The notes beneath the pieces were generated by a model. It saw nothing but the letters and a program-made list of their open reading frames with translations. It had not been told where the DNA came from and searched no databases. A stretch of DNA of 64,000 nucleotides from Sulfurospirillum multivorans DSM 12446. GTDB lineage: Bacteria > Campylobacterota > Campylobacteria > Campylobacterales > Sulfurospirillaceae. The position numbers were made by a program, and so were the translations under genes. Below, piece after piece: positions 28,878 through 38,840 of this stretch (its first letter is position 1; each line of letters starts with the position of its first letter). The DNA is taken from NCBI RefSeq assembly GCF_000568815.1, contig NZ_CP007201.1, positions 186,001 to 250,000 on the forward strand, written 5' to 3'.

Positions 28878-29078
28878 ATGAAAAAAGATATTCATCCAGA
28901 ATATGTACCATGTGTTGTAACGTGCGCATGTGGAAATAGTTTCGAGACTATGTCCAACAAAGCCGAGTTAAGAATTGACATTTGCAGTTCATGCCATCCG
29001 TTCTTCACGGGCAGTGAGAAGATCGTAGATGCTGCAGGTAGAGTTGAGAAATTTAAGAAAAAATATAGCTTAAAATAG
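28878..29078 (+). CDS. rpmE: 50S ribosomal protein L31, zinc-type
   Basis: 66 residues from ATG 28878, preceded by AAGGA (28865-28869). An upstream in-frame start at 28830 is rejected because L31 begins MKKDIHPEY. Four zinc-binding residues are present (C16, C18, C37, C40: CACG and CSSC), so this is the zinc-containing form. The rRNA methylase gene rsmI follows 12 bp later. Confidence 0.97.
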   Translation: MKKDIHPEYVPCVVTCACGNSFETMSNKAELRIDICSSCHPFFTGSEKIVDAAGRVEKFKKKYSLK

Positions 29079-29090
29079 TTCTTAAACCCA

Positions 29091-29903
29091 TTGATCTATT
29101 TCATTCCTACCCCTATAGGAAATTTAGATGACATCTCCGTTAGAAGCCTTAAACTTTTAACGGAGTGCAAAACCCTTTTCTGCGAAGACACCAGAATCAC
29201 TAAAAGACTTCTCTCCCTCCTTGCTCAAAGACATAACGTAACCTTTCAGATCCAAAATTTTATCTCCATGCATTCACATAACGAAGAGGCTGTTTTAGCG
29301 AGTATTGATAAAAAAATCTTTGAAGAGCATGTAGGCTATCTTAGTGATGCAGGCATGCCCGGTATCAGCGATCCAGGCGCTGCATTGGTACGTTTTTGCC
29401 AAGCAAATGCCCTAGCGTATGAGATCCTCCCAGGTGCGAATGCTGCCTTACTAGCGTATGTCACCAGCGGCATTAAAACCCATCAGTTTTTGTTTTATGG
29501 CTTTTTATCGCACAAAGGAATGGACCGTCAAAACGAGCTGTTTGAGGTGTTGAACGCTCCGTACGCGGTGATTGTGTATGAGTCGCCTCATCGGATTGAG
29601 AAATTGATTGAAGAACTCGCCCAGTTTGCCCCCAACCGTCAGATATTTGCGATCAAAGAGGCAACCAAGCTGTATGAAAAACGTTTTTTTGGAACTGCAC
29701 TTGAGGTGCAAAAAGCGTCTAAAACAGCGAATCTCAAAGGCGAATGGGTCGTAGTGATTACGCCTGAAACAAAGCACGGTGGTGAAGCCATTACCAAAGA
29801 AGATTTGATTGATCTTGACCTTCCTCCAAAACAAAAAGCCAAACTGCTTTCCAAACTCACCGGAGAGAGTATCAAAGAGTGGTATACGAAACTTCAAAAT
29901 TAA
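29091..29903 (+). CDS. rsmI: 16S rRNA C1402 2'-O-methyltransferase (RsmI)
   Basis: Tetrapyrrole-methylase-fold enzyme, 270 residues, beginning IYFIPTPIGNLDDISVRSLK at a TTG start. CEDTRITKRLL, YLSDAGMPGISDPGAALV and GANAALLAYVTSG motifs are typical. Directly follows rpmE, consistent with ribosome-related co-expression. Confidence 0.94.
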   Translation: MIYFIPTPIGNLDDISVRSLKLLTECKTLFCEDTRITKRLLSLLAQRHNVTFQIQNFISMHSHNEEAVLASIDKKIFEEHVGYLSDAGMPGISDPGAALVRFCQANALAYEILPGANAALLAYVTSGIKTHQFLFYGFLSHKGMDRQNELFEVLNAPYAVIVYESPHRIEKLIEELAQFAPNRQIFAIKEATKLYEKRFFGTALEVQKASKTANLKGEWVVVITPETKHGGEAITKEDLIDLDLPPKQKAKLLSKLTGESIKEWYTKLQN

Positions 29904-29916
29904 TGTCCCTCTTTTG

Positions 29917-29926
29917 TTACATGTAA
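29917..29926. repeat. Intergenic TTACATGTAA copy
   Basis: Exact palindrome in the short gap between rsmI and the next rRNA methyltransferase gene, 13 bp after the rsmI stop. Confidence 0.8.
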
Positions 29927-29994
29927 ACTCTTAAAAATGGTATTTTACATTCAAGCTAGTATTATTTTAAGCCAGTTTGGATACAATAATTGCC

Positions 29995-30678
29995 ATGATA
30001 ATCTATGGAAAACAACTCTTTTTACATCTGTTAAATCACTATCCTTCAAGGATTGAAACGGTCTTCTTGCCCAAGCAGTGTGACCCTAAGCTCTTCTCTC
30101 AGATTGCGCGTGTCACGCAAAAGATCTGCACCATTGATGAGCGAAAAGCACAAGCGTTGTGTCATGGAGGAAACCATCAAGGCTTTATTGCTGAGATTAA
30201 GGATTTTGAACTTGCTTCGTTTAATGAAATAAAGCATGGCTCTTTCTTGGTCATTTTGGATGAAGTCACCGATGTGGGAAATATTGGTGCTATTGTACGC
30301 AGTGCGTATGCCTTTGGGGCGGATGGCTTGATCTTAAGTGGTATGAAAACATGCAACTTGGAGGCAATTTTGCGTACTAGCAGTGCTGCTGCATTTGAAT
30401 TGCCCATTGCACTTTGTCCTTCAACACGCGATATGCTCAATGAACTCAAGCAAATAGGGTTTACACTCTATGGCGCCGACATGAGTGGCGTGGATGTGAA
30501 AGAGGTCACCTTTGCACCCAAACGGGCTTTGATTATGGGAAGCGAAGGCAAGGGTTTGTCTCCTAAGGTAAAAGAGCGATTGGATACACTTATTTCAATC
30601 AAAATGACAAGAGCATTTGACTCTTTAAACGTAAGCGCAGCTGCCGCGGTACTGTGTGATAGGATTGCCAATGGATAA
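29995..30678 (+). CDS. TrmH/SpoU-family RNA 2'-O-methyltransferase (RlmB-like)
   Basis: About 227 residues from ATG 29995 (MIIYGKQLFLHLL); an upstream TTG at 29977 is also possible. SpoU signature: ILDEVTDVGNIGAIVRSAYAFG, IMGSEGKGLSP, and IKMTRAFDSLNVSAAAAVL. Likely acts on 23S rRNA as RlmB does, but the exact nucleotide cannot be told. Confidence 0.9.
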   Translation: MIIYGKQLFLHLLNHYPSRIETVFLPKQCDPKLFSQIARVTQKICTIDERKAQALCHGGNHQGFIAEIKDFELASFNEIKHGSFLVILDEVTDVGNIGAIVRSAYAFGADGLILSGMKTCNLEAILRTSSAAAFELPIALCPSTRDMLNELKQIGFTLYGADMSGVDVKEVTFAPKRALIMGSEGKGLSPKVKERLDTLISIKMTRAFDSLNVSAAAAVLCDRIANG

Positions 30679-31594
30679 GGATATCAGGGTCTTAGAAAAG
30701 GTTGGTTTACAAGAGGTTTGCAAACAAACCCATATTGAAGTCAAGCAACTCGAATACATGGTTAACAATCAGTATGACAAGCTTAATCAAGTCAATACTT
30801 TAGGCTTTGTCAAAATCTTATCCAGAGAGTACAAGCTTGATTTAACCGATTGGCTTGAAGGCTTTTATGATTACTGGGCTGAGCACAGTGTTGAAGAGGA
30901 TTCTCATAAAGATAGGATTTTTATTCGCGCTAAAAGCGATCGCGCTTCTAAAAAAGGGGCATGGCTTTTTCTCTTTATCTTCTTAATTGCAGGCATCTTT
31001 GGTGTTGTCTCTATTTTTAACGGTGAGATTACTATTGATCTTATGGCTCTTTTGGATAAAGCCAAAATTGAAACCAATCAGACCAGCGCTTTTCAAAGTG
31101 CCCCTATCGTTCAAGAAGCAGCGACATCTTTAGGTGTCAAAGTGGAAGAGCGTGTTGTTGAAACGAACAGTAGCAATAGCACCGTGGAAGCTGTTGTGGT
31201 CAGTATTGATGAGAATTTAACACGTAAAGCAGAAGGGAATGATAGCAATGCTTCAAGCATACCTCTGCCAATGCTTCCAGAATCCAATACGACGTTGATC
31301 AATACAGTTCCTCACAATAATGCAATCATTATGCCAACAAAACGTATTTGGATTGGTCGTGTCAATCTTGAAACCTTTAGCCGTAATGAGAGTACCAACG
31401 ATCAAAATATTACCATCGATTTAAGTAAGAATCAAATCATTAAAACAGGAAATGGCTTTTTCAAACTCTCCTACGATGGAAGTGTGGAAGATTTTAGTGA
31501 ACAAGGATCAACTCGTTTCTTAGTGGAAAATGGTGTAATGAAAAAAATCTCTGAAGAGAAATTTGTAGAGCTCAATCGAGGCAAAAACTGGTGA
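30671..31594 (+). CDS. RodZ-like protein with N-terminal HTH and one membrane helix
   Basis: 307 residues from ATG 30671, overlapping the previous gene by 8 bp. An N-terminal HTH_25-like domain (LQEVCKQTHIEVKQLEYMV...LNQVNTLGFVKILSREYKLDL) is followed by a basic stretch, one membrane helix (~101-119) and a Ser/Asn/Thr-rich periplasmic region. This is the RodZ layout, which links MreB filaments to the wall machinery; mreB is 20 kb away here. The cell-shape role is inference. Confidence 0.7.
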   Translation: MDKDIRVLEKVGLQEVCKQTHIEVKQLEYMVNNQYDKLNQVNTLGFVKILSREYKLDLTDWLEGFYDYWAEHSVEEDSHKDRIFIRAKSDRASKKGAWLFLFIFLIAGIFGVVSIFNGEITIDLMALLDKAKIETNQTSAFQSAPIVQEAATSLGVKVEERVVETNSSNSTVEAVVVSIDENLTRKAEGNDSNASSIPLPMLPESNTTLINTVPHNNAIIMPTKRIWIGRVNLETFSRNESTNDQNITIDLSKNQIIKTGNGFFKLSYDGSVEDFSEQGSTRFLVENGVMKKISEEKFVELNRGKNW

Positions 31595-32406
31595 AAAAAT
31601 TATGTCTTATTCTCATCCTTTCACTCTCTTTATTTGGGGCGCAGAGCCTTCAAGAAAAGATTCGAAGTTTTGTGGGTGCTTCAAAATATGAAACACAAAA
31701 AAACCTAATTCAAGTCCTTTTTGCGCAAAATAGCACCTTTGTAAAACCCAATGGTGAAGTGGACAGTGTCAAAGTGATTTCAACGCTTAAAAAAAATGGG
31801 TTGCTCCAACTTTTATACGATAGACCCATCCAGTTACGTTTGGCATTTCGTACACAAAGTGATCCGCTTATTTTTCTCAAAATTGTGAATGAATCCCTTG
31901 AAGCGATGGGGTATAACTATTTTTTAACAAACAATGCACTGCGCGATAGTGCGGGTTTCGTATGGGAGATTTACCTTCAAACCGAGCATATCGTCGATCC
32001 TGAAACCTTCGCGAATGCCCTTGAGGCTAGAGGATGCACTGTAACGAATATCGTAAAAAATGAAGACCATTACTGGTTTTATGACATTGATTCAAGTAAC
32101 GCTTATCTGGGCGCTAAAAAGGTAGAAAGTGGTGTTACAACACCCTTAGGCAAGCCTTTAAAGCCTTATTGGATTGATGTGAAAAATAGGAGAGAGGTCA
32201 CCATAACCGTTCACTCAGGTGATCGTTGGTTTCCCGATGTTGTCTTTTTTGATGAAAATTTGCATCTACTCAGTGATGTCAAATCGGAAGAATCGACACG
32301 AACGCTGAAGCTAAAAGTTCCTAGTAATGCCGTTTATTTGAAAATTGGCGATGCTTTTATGCTTGAGAATATAAAACATGGATTATCTTTACATGTAAAA
32401 GAGTAA
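31591..32406 (+). CDS. Periplasmic protein of unknown function
   Basis: 271 residues with a clear signal peptide (KKLCLILILSLSLFGAQS). The start GTG 31591 overlaps the RodZ-like stop. Two modules may be present: an N-terminal alpha/beta part and a C-terminal beta part (HSGDRWFPDVVFFDENLHLL). The C. jejuni neighbourhood has a periplasmic protein in the same slot. It ends with a palindrome copy encoding SLHVKE (32388-32399). Confidence 0.75.
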   Translation: MKKLCLILILSLSLFGAQSLQEKIRSFVGASKYETQKNLIQVLFAQNSTFVKPNGEVDSVKVISTLKKNGLLQLLYDRPIQLRLAFRTQSDPLIFLKIVNESLEAMGYNYFLTNNALRDSAGFVWEIYLQTEHIVDPETFANALEARGCTVTNIVKNEDHYWFYDIDSSNAYLGAKKVESGVTTPLGKPLKPYWIDVKNRREVTITVHSGDRWFPDVVFFDENLHLLSDVKSEESTRTLKLKVPSNAVYLKIGDAFMLENIKHGLSLHVKE

Positions 32407-32420
32407 TAGGAGAAATAAAG

Positions 32421-33632
32421 ATGTTTGATGAGATTAGATTTAATACCATTGATAGATTACCAGGGTATGTTTTTGCCGAAATTAATGAACTAAAGCTTGC
32501 AGCACGTCATGCGGGTGATGATATTATCGACTTTTCGATGGGCAATCCTGATGGAAGAACCCCACAGCATATTATTGACAAACTCGTAGAATCTGCTCAA
32601 AAAGATGGCACACATGGCTATTCGGTGAGCAAGGGTATTTATAAATTGCGATTGGCAATTTGCAATTGGTATGCACGGAAATACGGTGTTACACTTGATC
32701 CTAATACTGAAGCGGTTGCAACCCTAGGAAGTAAAGAGGGCTTTGTGCATTTAGCCCAAGCGATTATGAATCCAGGTGACGTGGCGGTTGTGCCTGATCC
32801 TGCGTATCCGATTCATGCCTATGCGTTTATGATTGCTGGTGGAAATGTTCATAAATTTAGCCTTGATTATGATGAAAAATATGTCTTGGATAAAGAGCTA
32901 TTTTTTACAAAACTCAAAAAAGTGTTTAAAGAATCAGCTCCCAAGCCAAAATTTGTCGTCGTAAATTTTCCACACAATCCGACCTGTGTGACCACCGATG
33001 TCTCTTTTTACGAAGAGTTGGTTGCGTATGCTAAAGAAGAGCGCTTTTACATTATCAGCGATATTGCCTATGCAGATCTCTCCTTTGATGGCTATGAGAC
33101 ACCTTCCATTTTCCAAGTTGAAGGTGCTAAAGATGTCGCAGTTGAGTGCTATACGCTCTCCAAAAGTTACAATATGGCAGGCTGGCGTGTCGGTTTTGTT
33201 GTGGGTAACAAAAAACTTGTGGGTGCACTTCAAAAGATTAAATCATGGTTTGATTATGGCATGTTTACACCGATTCAAGTCGCTTCTACGGTAGCACTCG
33301 ATGGCCCGCAAGAGTGTGTGGATGAAATCAGATCTACGTATCAAAAACGTCGCGATGTTTTAGTAGAGAGCTTTAACAATGCTGGCTGGCCGATGGAAAA
33401 ACCGCAATCAACGATGTTTGTCTGGGCAAAAATTCCTAAAGTGGCAGCACATTTAGGCAGCATGGAGTTTGCAAAACAGTTGCTTCAAGAGGCAAAAATT
33501 GCTGTGAGCCCCGGTATTGGTTTTGGTGAAAGTGGCGATGGTTATGTGAGAATTGCGCTCATCGAAAATGAGAACAGAATCCGCCAAGCCGCACGTAATG
33601 TGAAGAAGTATTTGAAGAGTTTAGAAGGTTAA
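32421..33632 (+). CDS. Class I/II aminotransferase (LL-DAP/alanine aminotransferase type)
   Basis: 403 residues, PLP fold type I. The PLP lysine lies in YTLSKSYNMAGWRVGFVVG, and NFPHNPTC contains the conserved Asn-Pro. Closest in style to AlaC/AlaT and LL-diaminopimelate aminotransferases. It lies 3 bp before hom, and dapB is 3 kb downstream, so a role in aspartate-family amino acid metabolism is plausible but unproven. Confidence 0.85.
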   Translation: MFDEIRFNTIDRLPGYVFAEINELKLAARHAGDDIIDFSMGNPDGRTPQHIIDKLVESAQKDGTHGYSVSKGIYKLRLAICNWYARKYGVTLDPNTEAVATLGSKEGFVHLAQAIMNPGDVAVVPDPAYPIHAYAFMIAGGNVHKFSLDYDEKYVLDKELFFTKLKKVFKESAPKPKFVVVNFPHNPTCVTTDVSFYEELVAYAKEERFYIISDIAYADLSFDGYETPSIFQVEGAKDVAVECYTLSKSYNMAGWRVGFVVGNKKLVGALQKIKSWFDYGMFTPIQVASTVALDGPQECVDEIRSTYQKRRDVLVESFNNAGWPMEKPQSTMFVWAKIPKVAAHLGSMEFAKQLLQEAKIAVSPGIGFGESGDGYVRIALIENENRIRQAARNVKKYLKSLEG

Positions 33633-33635
33633 AGA

Positions 33636-34907
33636 ATGATCAGAGTCGGAATTATAGGCGTAGGAACCGTTGGTAGCCACGTGGTTAAAATTTTACAAGA
33701 GAATGAAGACATTATCACAGCGCGTAGTGGCAAAAAAATTATTCCTATCATCGGTGTCGTCAAAGATACAACCAAAAAAAGGGATGTTAACCTCCCTTTG
33801 AGCAGCGATGTTAATGACGTTTTAGACAATCCTGAAGTCGACGTTGTGGTTGAACTCATGGGCGGCGTGGATGAAGCCTATAAAATTGTCACCCGTGCAC
33901 TTAAAAATAAAAAAGCTGTTGTCACCGCCAATAAAGCACTTTTGGCGTACCATCGCTATGAATTACGCGATCTTGCTGGCGATACCCCCATTGGCTATGA
34001 AGCTAGTGTTGCGGGTGGAATACCCATTATTAAAGCATTGCGCGAGGGCTTAAGTGCCAATCATATTGAAGCGATTAAGGGCATTATGAATGGTACATGT
34101 AATTTCATTTTGACTAAAATGATGAATGAAAAAGCGGAATTTGCAGATGTTTTAAGAGAAGCGCAAGCGCTAGGATATGCCGAAGCTGATCCAACCTTTG
34201 ATGTTGGTGGATTTGATGCTGCGCATAAACTGCTAATTTTAGCGAGCATTGCGTATGGCATTGATGTCAAGCCTGAAGAGATTTTGATCGAAGGCATTGA
34301 GCATATCAATAGCGAAGACATCTACTTTGCCAAAGAGTTTGGGTACAACATCAAACTGCTAACGATTGCGAAGAAAAGTGGCGATCAAGTTGAGCTTCGT
34401 GTGCATCCTGCCCTTGTGCCGATCACGCAGATGATCGCTAAAGTGGATGGTGTGATGAACGGCATTAGCGTTATCGGTGATCGTGTCGGCGAGACGATGT
34501 ATTATGGACCAGGAGCTGGTGGAAGCGCTACGGCGAGTGCGGTTGTTTCAGACCTCATTGACATCGCGCGGCATACGCAAAATTCACCCATGCTTGGATT
34601 TATCAAACCGCTTGAAAAAAGTGGTTTGACGCTGATGAATAGGGATAATATTTGCACACAATATTACATTCGTGTTACGGTGGAAGATAAAATTGGTGTT
34701 CTCTCTAAAATCTCAGAGATTTTGGGAAAACACTCTATTTCTATCAGCAGTTTTTTACAAAAACAAGATGTGAAAAAAGAAGAGCGTGCGGTATTGCTCT
34801 TTTCAACCCATACATGTAAAGAGAGCGATATTCAAAAAGCACTCCAAGAGCTCAGTCAGTTGGAATTTGTTGAGCTTAAACCTGCAATGATCCGTATCGA
34901 GGCGTAA
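33636..34907 (+). CDS. hom: Homoserine dehydrogenase
   Basis: Reduces aspartate semialdehyde to homoserine (threonine, methionine and isoleucine supply). 423 residues: N-terminal GIIGVGTVGSHVV NAD(P) fold, ANKALLAYH, the family signature region GYAEADPTFDVGGFDAAHKL, and a C-terminal ACT domain (YYIRVTVEDKIGVLSKISEIL) for feedback by amino acids. Two near-copies (9/10) of the palindrome fall at ~34092 and ~34810. Confidence 0.96.
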   Translation: MIRVGIIGVGTVGSHVVKILQENEDIITARSGKKIIPIIGVVKDTTKKRDVNLPLSSDVNDVLDNPEVDVVVELMGGVDEAYKIVTRALKNKKAVVTANKALLAYHRYELRDLAGDTPIGYEASVAGGIPIIKALREGLSANHIEAIKGIMNGTCNFILTKMMNEKAEFADVLREAQALGYAEADPTFDVGGFDAAHKLLILASIAYGIDVKPEEILIEGIEHINSEDIYFAKEFGYNIKLLTIAKKSGDQVELRVHPALVPITQMIAKVDGVMNGISVIGDRVGETMYYGPGAGGSATASAVVSDLIDIARHTQNSPMLGFIKPLEKSGLTLMNRDNICTQYYIRVTVEDKIGVLSKISEILGKHSISISSFLQKQDVKKEERAVLLFSTHTCKESDIQKALQELSQLEFVELKPAMIRIEA

Positions 34908-34908
34908 A

Positions 34909-35235
34909 ATGAGTTTAAAGGTAGGAAAAGAGGCTGAAGAGAAGGCCTCTGCCTACCTTAAAAAAGAGGGACATACGATCCTTGCACAAAATTTTCACTC
35001 GAAATTTGGCGAAATCGATATTATTACATGTAAAGAGAATACCCTTCATTTCTGCGAAGTTAAATTTTCACACAAATACGATCCTATCACGCGTATTACC
35101 CCTTCTAAAATGACAAAAATCATCAAAACAATACAGTATTATTTGCTAACGCACCCCAATTCGTATGATTATCAAATTGATGCTATTTTAGTAACGCCAG
35201 AAACCATTGAAATAATAAAAAATATTAGTTACTAA
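34909..35235 (+). CDS. YraN/UPF0102 family nuclease-fold protein
   Basis: 108 residues, one base after hom. Shows the restriction-endonuclease-like core of the family: GKEAEEKASAYLKKEGHTIL, GEIDIIT and HFCEVKF. Function of the family is not settled. Palindrome copy 35024-35033 encodes IITCK, immediately after the GEID motif. Confidence 0.9.
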   Translation: MSLKVGKEAEEKASAYLKKEGHTILAQNFHSKFGEIDIITCKENTLHFCEVKFSHKYDPITRITPSKMTKIIKTIQYYLLTHPNSYDYQIDAILVTPETIEIIKNISY

Positions 35236-35279
35236 AAAAATAACTTTATCCACTATGGTAATTTTAAAGTTAGAGTGAG

Positions 35280-35285
35280 TATAAT
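35280..35285 (+). promoter_or_regulatory. trxA: -10 box upstream of trxA
   Basis: TATAAT 37 bp before the trxA ATG in an AT-rich gap; the -35 is weak. AGGGG at 35310-35314 precedes the ATG as ribosome site. Confidence 0.45.
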
Positions 35286-35321
35286 TGACCATCTATAAAA
35301 TAACGTTTTAGGGGAAAAAAA

Positions 35322-35639
35322 ATGGGAAAATATTTAGAGTTGAATGCATCAAATTTTGATAGTACCGTAGCAGAAGGCGTAGCCCTAGTAGATTTTTGGG
35401 CACCTTGGTGTGGACCTTGTCGTATGATCGCTCCCGTTATTGATGAATTAGCAGGTGATTTTGAAGGTAAAGCAAAAATTTGTAAAGTCAATACCGATGA
35501 AGAGCAAGATGTTGCGATTAAATATGGCATTAGATCTATCCCTACGATCCTTTTCTTTAAAAATGGTGAGTTAGTAGACCAAATGATTGGTGCATCATCA
35601 AAACAAGTTTTAGCGGACAAAGTTAATTCACTTCTTTAA
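35322..35639 (+). CDS. trxA: Thioredoxin
   Basis: 105 residues, single thioredoxin domain with the active site WCGPC (C33, C36 region) and the cis-proline in RSIPT. Reduced by the thioredoxin reductase encoded 130 bp downstream, and a likely donor for the Bcp peroxidase encoded at 44 kb. Confidence 0.97.
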   Translation: MGKYLELNASNFDSTVAEGVALVDFWAPWCGPCRMIAPVIDELAGDFEGKAKICKVNTDEEQDVAIKYGIRSIPTILFFKNGELVDQMIGASSKQVLADKVNSLL

Positions 35640-35650
35640 TTAAAATTTTG

Positions 35651-35674
35651 CACGGAAGCCGTTAGACTTCCGTG
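35651..35674 (+). terminator. Hairpin between trxA and trxB
   Basis: CACGGAAG (35651-35658) pairs with CTTCCGTG (35667-35674) around 8 nt. No T run follows directly, so it may attenuate or stabilise the trxA transcript rather than stop transcription fully. Confidence 0.5.
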
Positions 35675-35767
35675 ACTACGTTACCTCTTTTGAACCATAA
35701 ACATGATTTGTACGAGTATAGATACAACGTGTCATTCGGTCACTCTAAAAAAAGATAAGGAAAAATT

Positions 35768-36700
35768 ATGTTAGATCTAGCAATTATTGGCGGCGGCCCA
35801 GCAGGTCTTAGTGCTGGATTGTACGCAACACGCGGTGGTTTGAAAAATGTAGTGATGTTTGAAAAAGGACTTCCTGGCGGACAAATCACCAGCAGTAGTG
35901 AAATCGAAAATTATCCAGGCAGTGCAGAAATACTCAGTGGTTTAGACTTTATGGCTCCTTGGTCAGAACAGTGTATGCGCTTTGGTCTTAAACATGCGAT
36001 GGAAGAGGTCTCCCGCATTTCAAAAAATGCAGATGGCACGTTTACAATAGCGCTATCAGGCGGTAAAAGTGAACAGGCTAAAAGCGTCATTGTTTGTACT
36101 GGAAGTACGCCTAAAAAAGCCAATTTTGAAGGTGAAGCCGAATTTTTTGGAAAAGGGGTAAGCACCTGCGCAACCTGCGATGGCTTTTTTTATAAAAACA
36201 AAGAAGTTGTAGCCCTAGGTGGCGGTGACACTGCTCTTGAAGAGGCACTTTATCTCTCCCATATCTGCTCAAAAGTTTATCTTGTTCACAGACGTGATAC
36301 CTTTAGAGCCAGTCCAAGTACCATCGAAAAAGTTAAAAATAATCCAAAAATTGAACTTATTTTAAATGTGACGGTCAAAAAAGCGTATGGCGATAAAACG
36401 GGACTGAACGGCATTATTGTCGTTGATGCTGAAGGCAAAGAGCGTGACATTGCCGTTCCTGGTGTCTTTGTCTTTGTTGGAATGAATGTCAATAATGCTA
36501 TTTTGAAGCAAGAAGATGGTAGTTTTTTATGCGATATGGATGAAAATGGCAATGTGGTTGTTGATCTGAACATGCACACCTCGGTAAAAGGACTTTTTGC
36601 GGCAGGCGATTTAAGAATTAAAGCTTCAAAACAAGTGGTATGTGCGGCAGGCGATGGCGCAACGGCAGGTATTCAAGCTTTAGAATATGTGAACCATTAA
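35768..36700 (+). CDS. trxB: Thioredoxin reductase
   Basis: 310 residues. FAD-binding [13 protein letters not shown] at the N-terminus, redox pair C-A-T-C in [15 protein letters not shown]-binding [11 protein letters not shown], and C-terminal AAGDLR...[11 protein letters not shown]. Follows trxA on the same strand. Confidence 0.96.
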   Translation: MLDLAIIGGGPAGLSAGLYATRGGLKNVVMFEKGLPGGQITSSSEIENYPGSAEILSGLDFMAPWSEQCMRFGLKHAMEEVSRISKNADGTFTIALSGGKSEQAKSVIVCTGSTPKKANFEGEAEFFGKGVSTCATCDGFFYKNKEVVALGGGDTALEEALYLSHICSKVYLVHRRDTFRASPSTIEKVKNNPKIELILNVTVKKAYGDKTGLNGIIVVDAEGKERDIAVPGVFVFVGMNVNNAILKQEDGSFLCDMDENGNVVVDLNMHTSVKGLFAAGDLRIKASKQVVCAAGDGATAGIQALEYVNH

Positions 36701-36715
36701 GAAGGAAACGCGCGA

Positions 36716-37483
36716 ATGATAGATGTTGGAATCCATGGCTCGACCGGTAGAGTAGGCAGATTGTTGATTGAAAACCTCATAAAAGATAAAGAGGCAAGAC
36801 CACACGTTTTGCATGCACTGGAAGATTTTAACTTTATGCCTCCCAAAGAGGCAATCGTAACGGATGATGTTGTAGAACTGTTACAAAAAAGTGCTGTTAT
36901 CATTGACTTTACCATTGCTATGGGGTGTGAAACATTGCTTGAAAATGCGCTGAAGCATCCTACTCCTCTTGTTATTGGAACGACAGGGCTTAACGAACAT
37001 CAACAAAATCTCTTAAAAGAAGCGGCGAATAATATGCCTATTCTTTACTCTACTAATATGTCTTTGGGTGTAGCCGTACTCAACCGTTTGGTTGAGCTTG
37101 CTTCTAAAAGCCTGAGTGATTTTGACATTGAGATCGTGGAGCAACACCACCGTTTTAAAAAAGATGCACCCAGTGGTACGGCATTAACCCTTGGAGAGCA
37201 CGCTGCTCGTGGACGAGGTCTTAATTTAGATGATGTACGTGTCAGTGGTCGTAATGGTCTTATTGGTGAACGTAGTAAAGATGAGATTGCTATAATGGCA
37301 CTTCGTGGTGGTGACATTGTTGGGCGCCATACGGTAGGATTTTACAATGATGGTGAATTTATTGAGATGAACCATACGGCAACCAGTCGTGATACCTTTG
37401 CCAAAGGCGCTATCAAAGCCGCAAAGTGGATCATCAATCAACCAAATGGTCTTTATACCATTAGTGACTGTTTAGGTCTTTAA
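36716..37483 (+). CDS. dapB: 4-hydroxy-tetrahydrodipicolinate reductase
   Basis: Lysine and meso-diaminopimelate pathway enzyme. 255 residues with the N-terminal GIHGSTGRVGRLL nucleotide fold, EQHHRFKKDAPSGTAL catalytic segment (His and Lys), and a C-terminal FAKGAIKAAKWI. Begins 15 bp after trxB. Confidence 0.95.
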   Translation: MIDVGIHGSTGRVGRLLIENLIKDKEARPHVLHALEDFNFMPPKEAIVTDDVVELLQKSAVIIDFTIAMGCETLLENALKHPTPLVIGTTGLNEHQQNLLKEAANNMPILYSTNMSLGVAVLNRLVELASKSLSDFDIEIVEQHHRFKKDAPSGTALTLGEHAARGRGLNLDDVRVSGRNGLIGERSKDEIAIMALRGGDIVGRHTVGFYNDGEFIEMNHTATSRDTFAKGAIKAAKWIINQPNGLYTISDCLGL

Positions 37484-37502
37484 AAAAAGGTGATATGAAC
37501 TT

Positions 37503-38840
37503 ATGTGTGCAATTGTTGGTGTATTTGATGTAAAACATGCTTCTAAGATAGCCTATTATGCTCTGTTTGCGATGCAACATCGTGGTCAAGAAGCAACAGG
37601 TATCAGTGCCAGTGATGGCAAGAAAATCCGAACGATTAAAGATAATGGTTTAGTCACCGAAGTCTTTAACGAAGAAAAACTCGCTTTCTTACATGGCGAC
37701 ATGGCGATCGGGCATAACCGTTATTCAACCGCAGGAAGTGACTCGGTAAGAGATGCACAACCTGTCGCCGCTAGTTATAAACTGGGCGATATTTCTATTG
37801 TTCATAATGGAAATTTGATCAATAAACATGAAGTGCGAAGTAAATTGGTGGAACAAGGTGCTATTTTCCAATCTTCCATGGATACGGAAAATATCATCCA
37901 TCTCATCGCTCGTTCCCAACAAGGCAAACTCAAAGACCGTATCATTGAAGCTTTACATGTAATCAAGGGAGCGTATTGTCTTTTGATTCAAAGTAGATCC
38001 AAAATGTTTGCTATCCGTGATCGTTACGGAGTTCGTCCGTTATCGATTGGTAAAATGAAAGAGGGCGGTTACATCGTTGCAAGTGAGACATGCGCACTTG
38101 ATCTCGTAGATGCTGAGTTTGTAAGAGACGTCAGACCTGGCGAGATGGTTATTTTTCAACACGGTAAAGAGACCTTTGAAAGCATCCAACTTTTTGAGCC
38201 CGATCCACATATCTGCGCCTTTGAATTTATCTATTTCGCTCGTCCTGATAGCGTCATTGAAGGTAAAAATGTTTATGCCGCACGCAAAAAAATGGGTATG
38301 AAGCTCGCAGAACTCGCTCCTGTTGAAGCAGACTTTGTGATTCCCGTTCCTGATAGTGGCGTTAGTGCAGCATTAGGATATGCACAAGCCAGTGGCATTC
38401 CTTTTGAAATGGCGATTGTTCGAAATCATTACGTTGGAAGAACGTTCATTGAGCCAACCCAAGCCGTACGTGATCTCAAAGTAAAACTCAAACTCTCTCC
38501 AATTCATAAAATTTTAGAAGGTAAAAAAATCGTTGTGATTGATGATAGTATCGTAAGAGGTACCACGTCACGTCAGATTGTAAAATTACTTAAACGTGCG
38601 GGTGCTGCTGAAGTGCATATGCGCATCGCGGCTCCAACGATTGAGCATCCGTGTTTGTATGGCATTGATACCCCAAGCTATAAAGAGCTTATTAGTGCCA
38701 ATAAAACTGTTGAAGAAGTCAGAGAGTATATTGAAGCAGATTCATTGGCTTTTTTAAGTATTGAAGCGCTTAAAGAGAGTATTGGCAACGATATGAACTA
38801 TTCACTGGTTAGCTTTGATGGAAACTATTTTATTAAATAA
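37503..38840 (+). CDS. purF: Amidophosphoribosyltransferase
   Basis: First committed step of purine synthesis. 445 residues. The N-terminal nucleophile Cys follows Met directly (MCAIVGVFDV), so no propeptide is needed. NRYSTAG and HNGNLIN lie in the glutaminase half, and the PRPP loop VVIDDSIVRGTTSRQIV in the transferase half. Stop overlaps the next ATG (TAATG). Confidence 0.96.
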   Translation: MCAIVGVFDVKHASKIAYYALFAMQHRGQEATGISASDGKKIRTIKDNGLVTEVFNEEKLAFLHGDMAIGHNRYSTAGSDSVRDAQPVAASYKLGDISIVHNGNLINKHEVRSKLVEQGAIFQSSMDTENIIHLIARSQQGKLKDRIIEALHVIKGAYCLLIQSRSKMFAIRDRYGVRPLSIGKMKEGGYIVASETCALDLVDAEFVRDVRPGEMVIFQHGKETFESIQLFEPDPHICAFEFIYFARPDSVIEGKNVYAARKKMGMKLAELAPVEADFVIPVPDSGVSAALGYAQASGIPFEMAIVRNHYVGRTFIEPTQAVRDLKVKLKLSPIHKILEGKKIVVIDDSIVRGTTSRQIVKLLKRAGAAEVHMRIAAPTIEHPCLYGIDTPSYKELISANKTVEEVREYIEADSLAFLSIEALKESIGNDMNYSLVSFDGNYFIK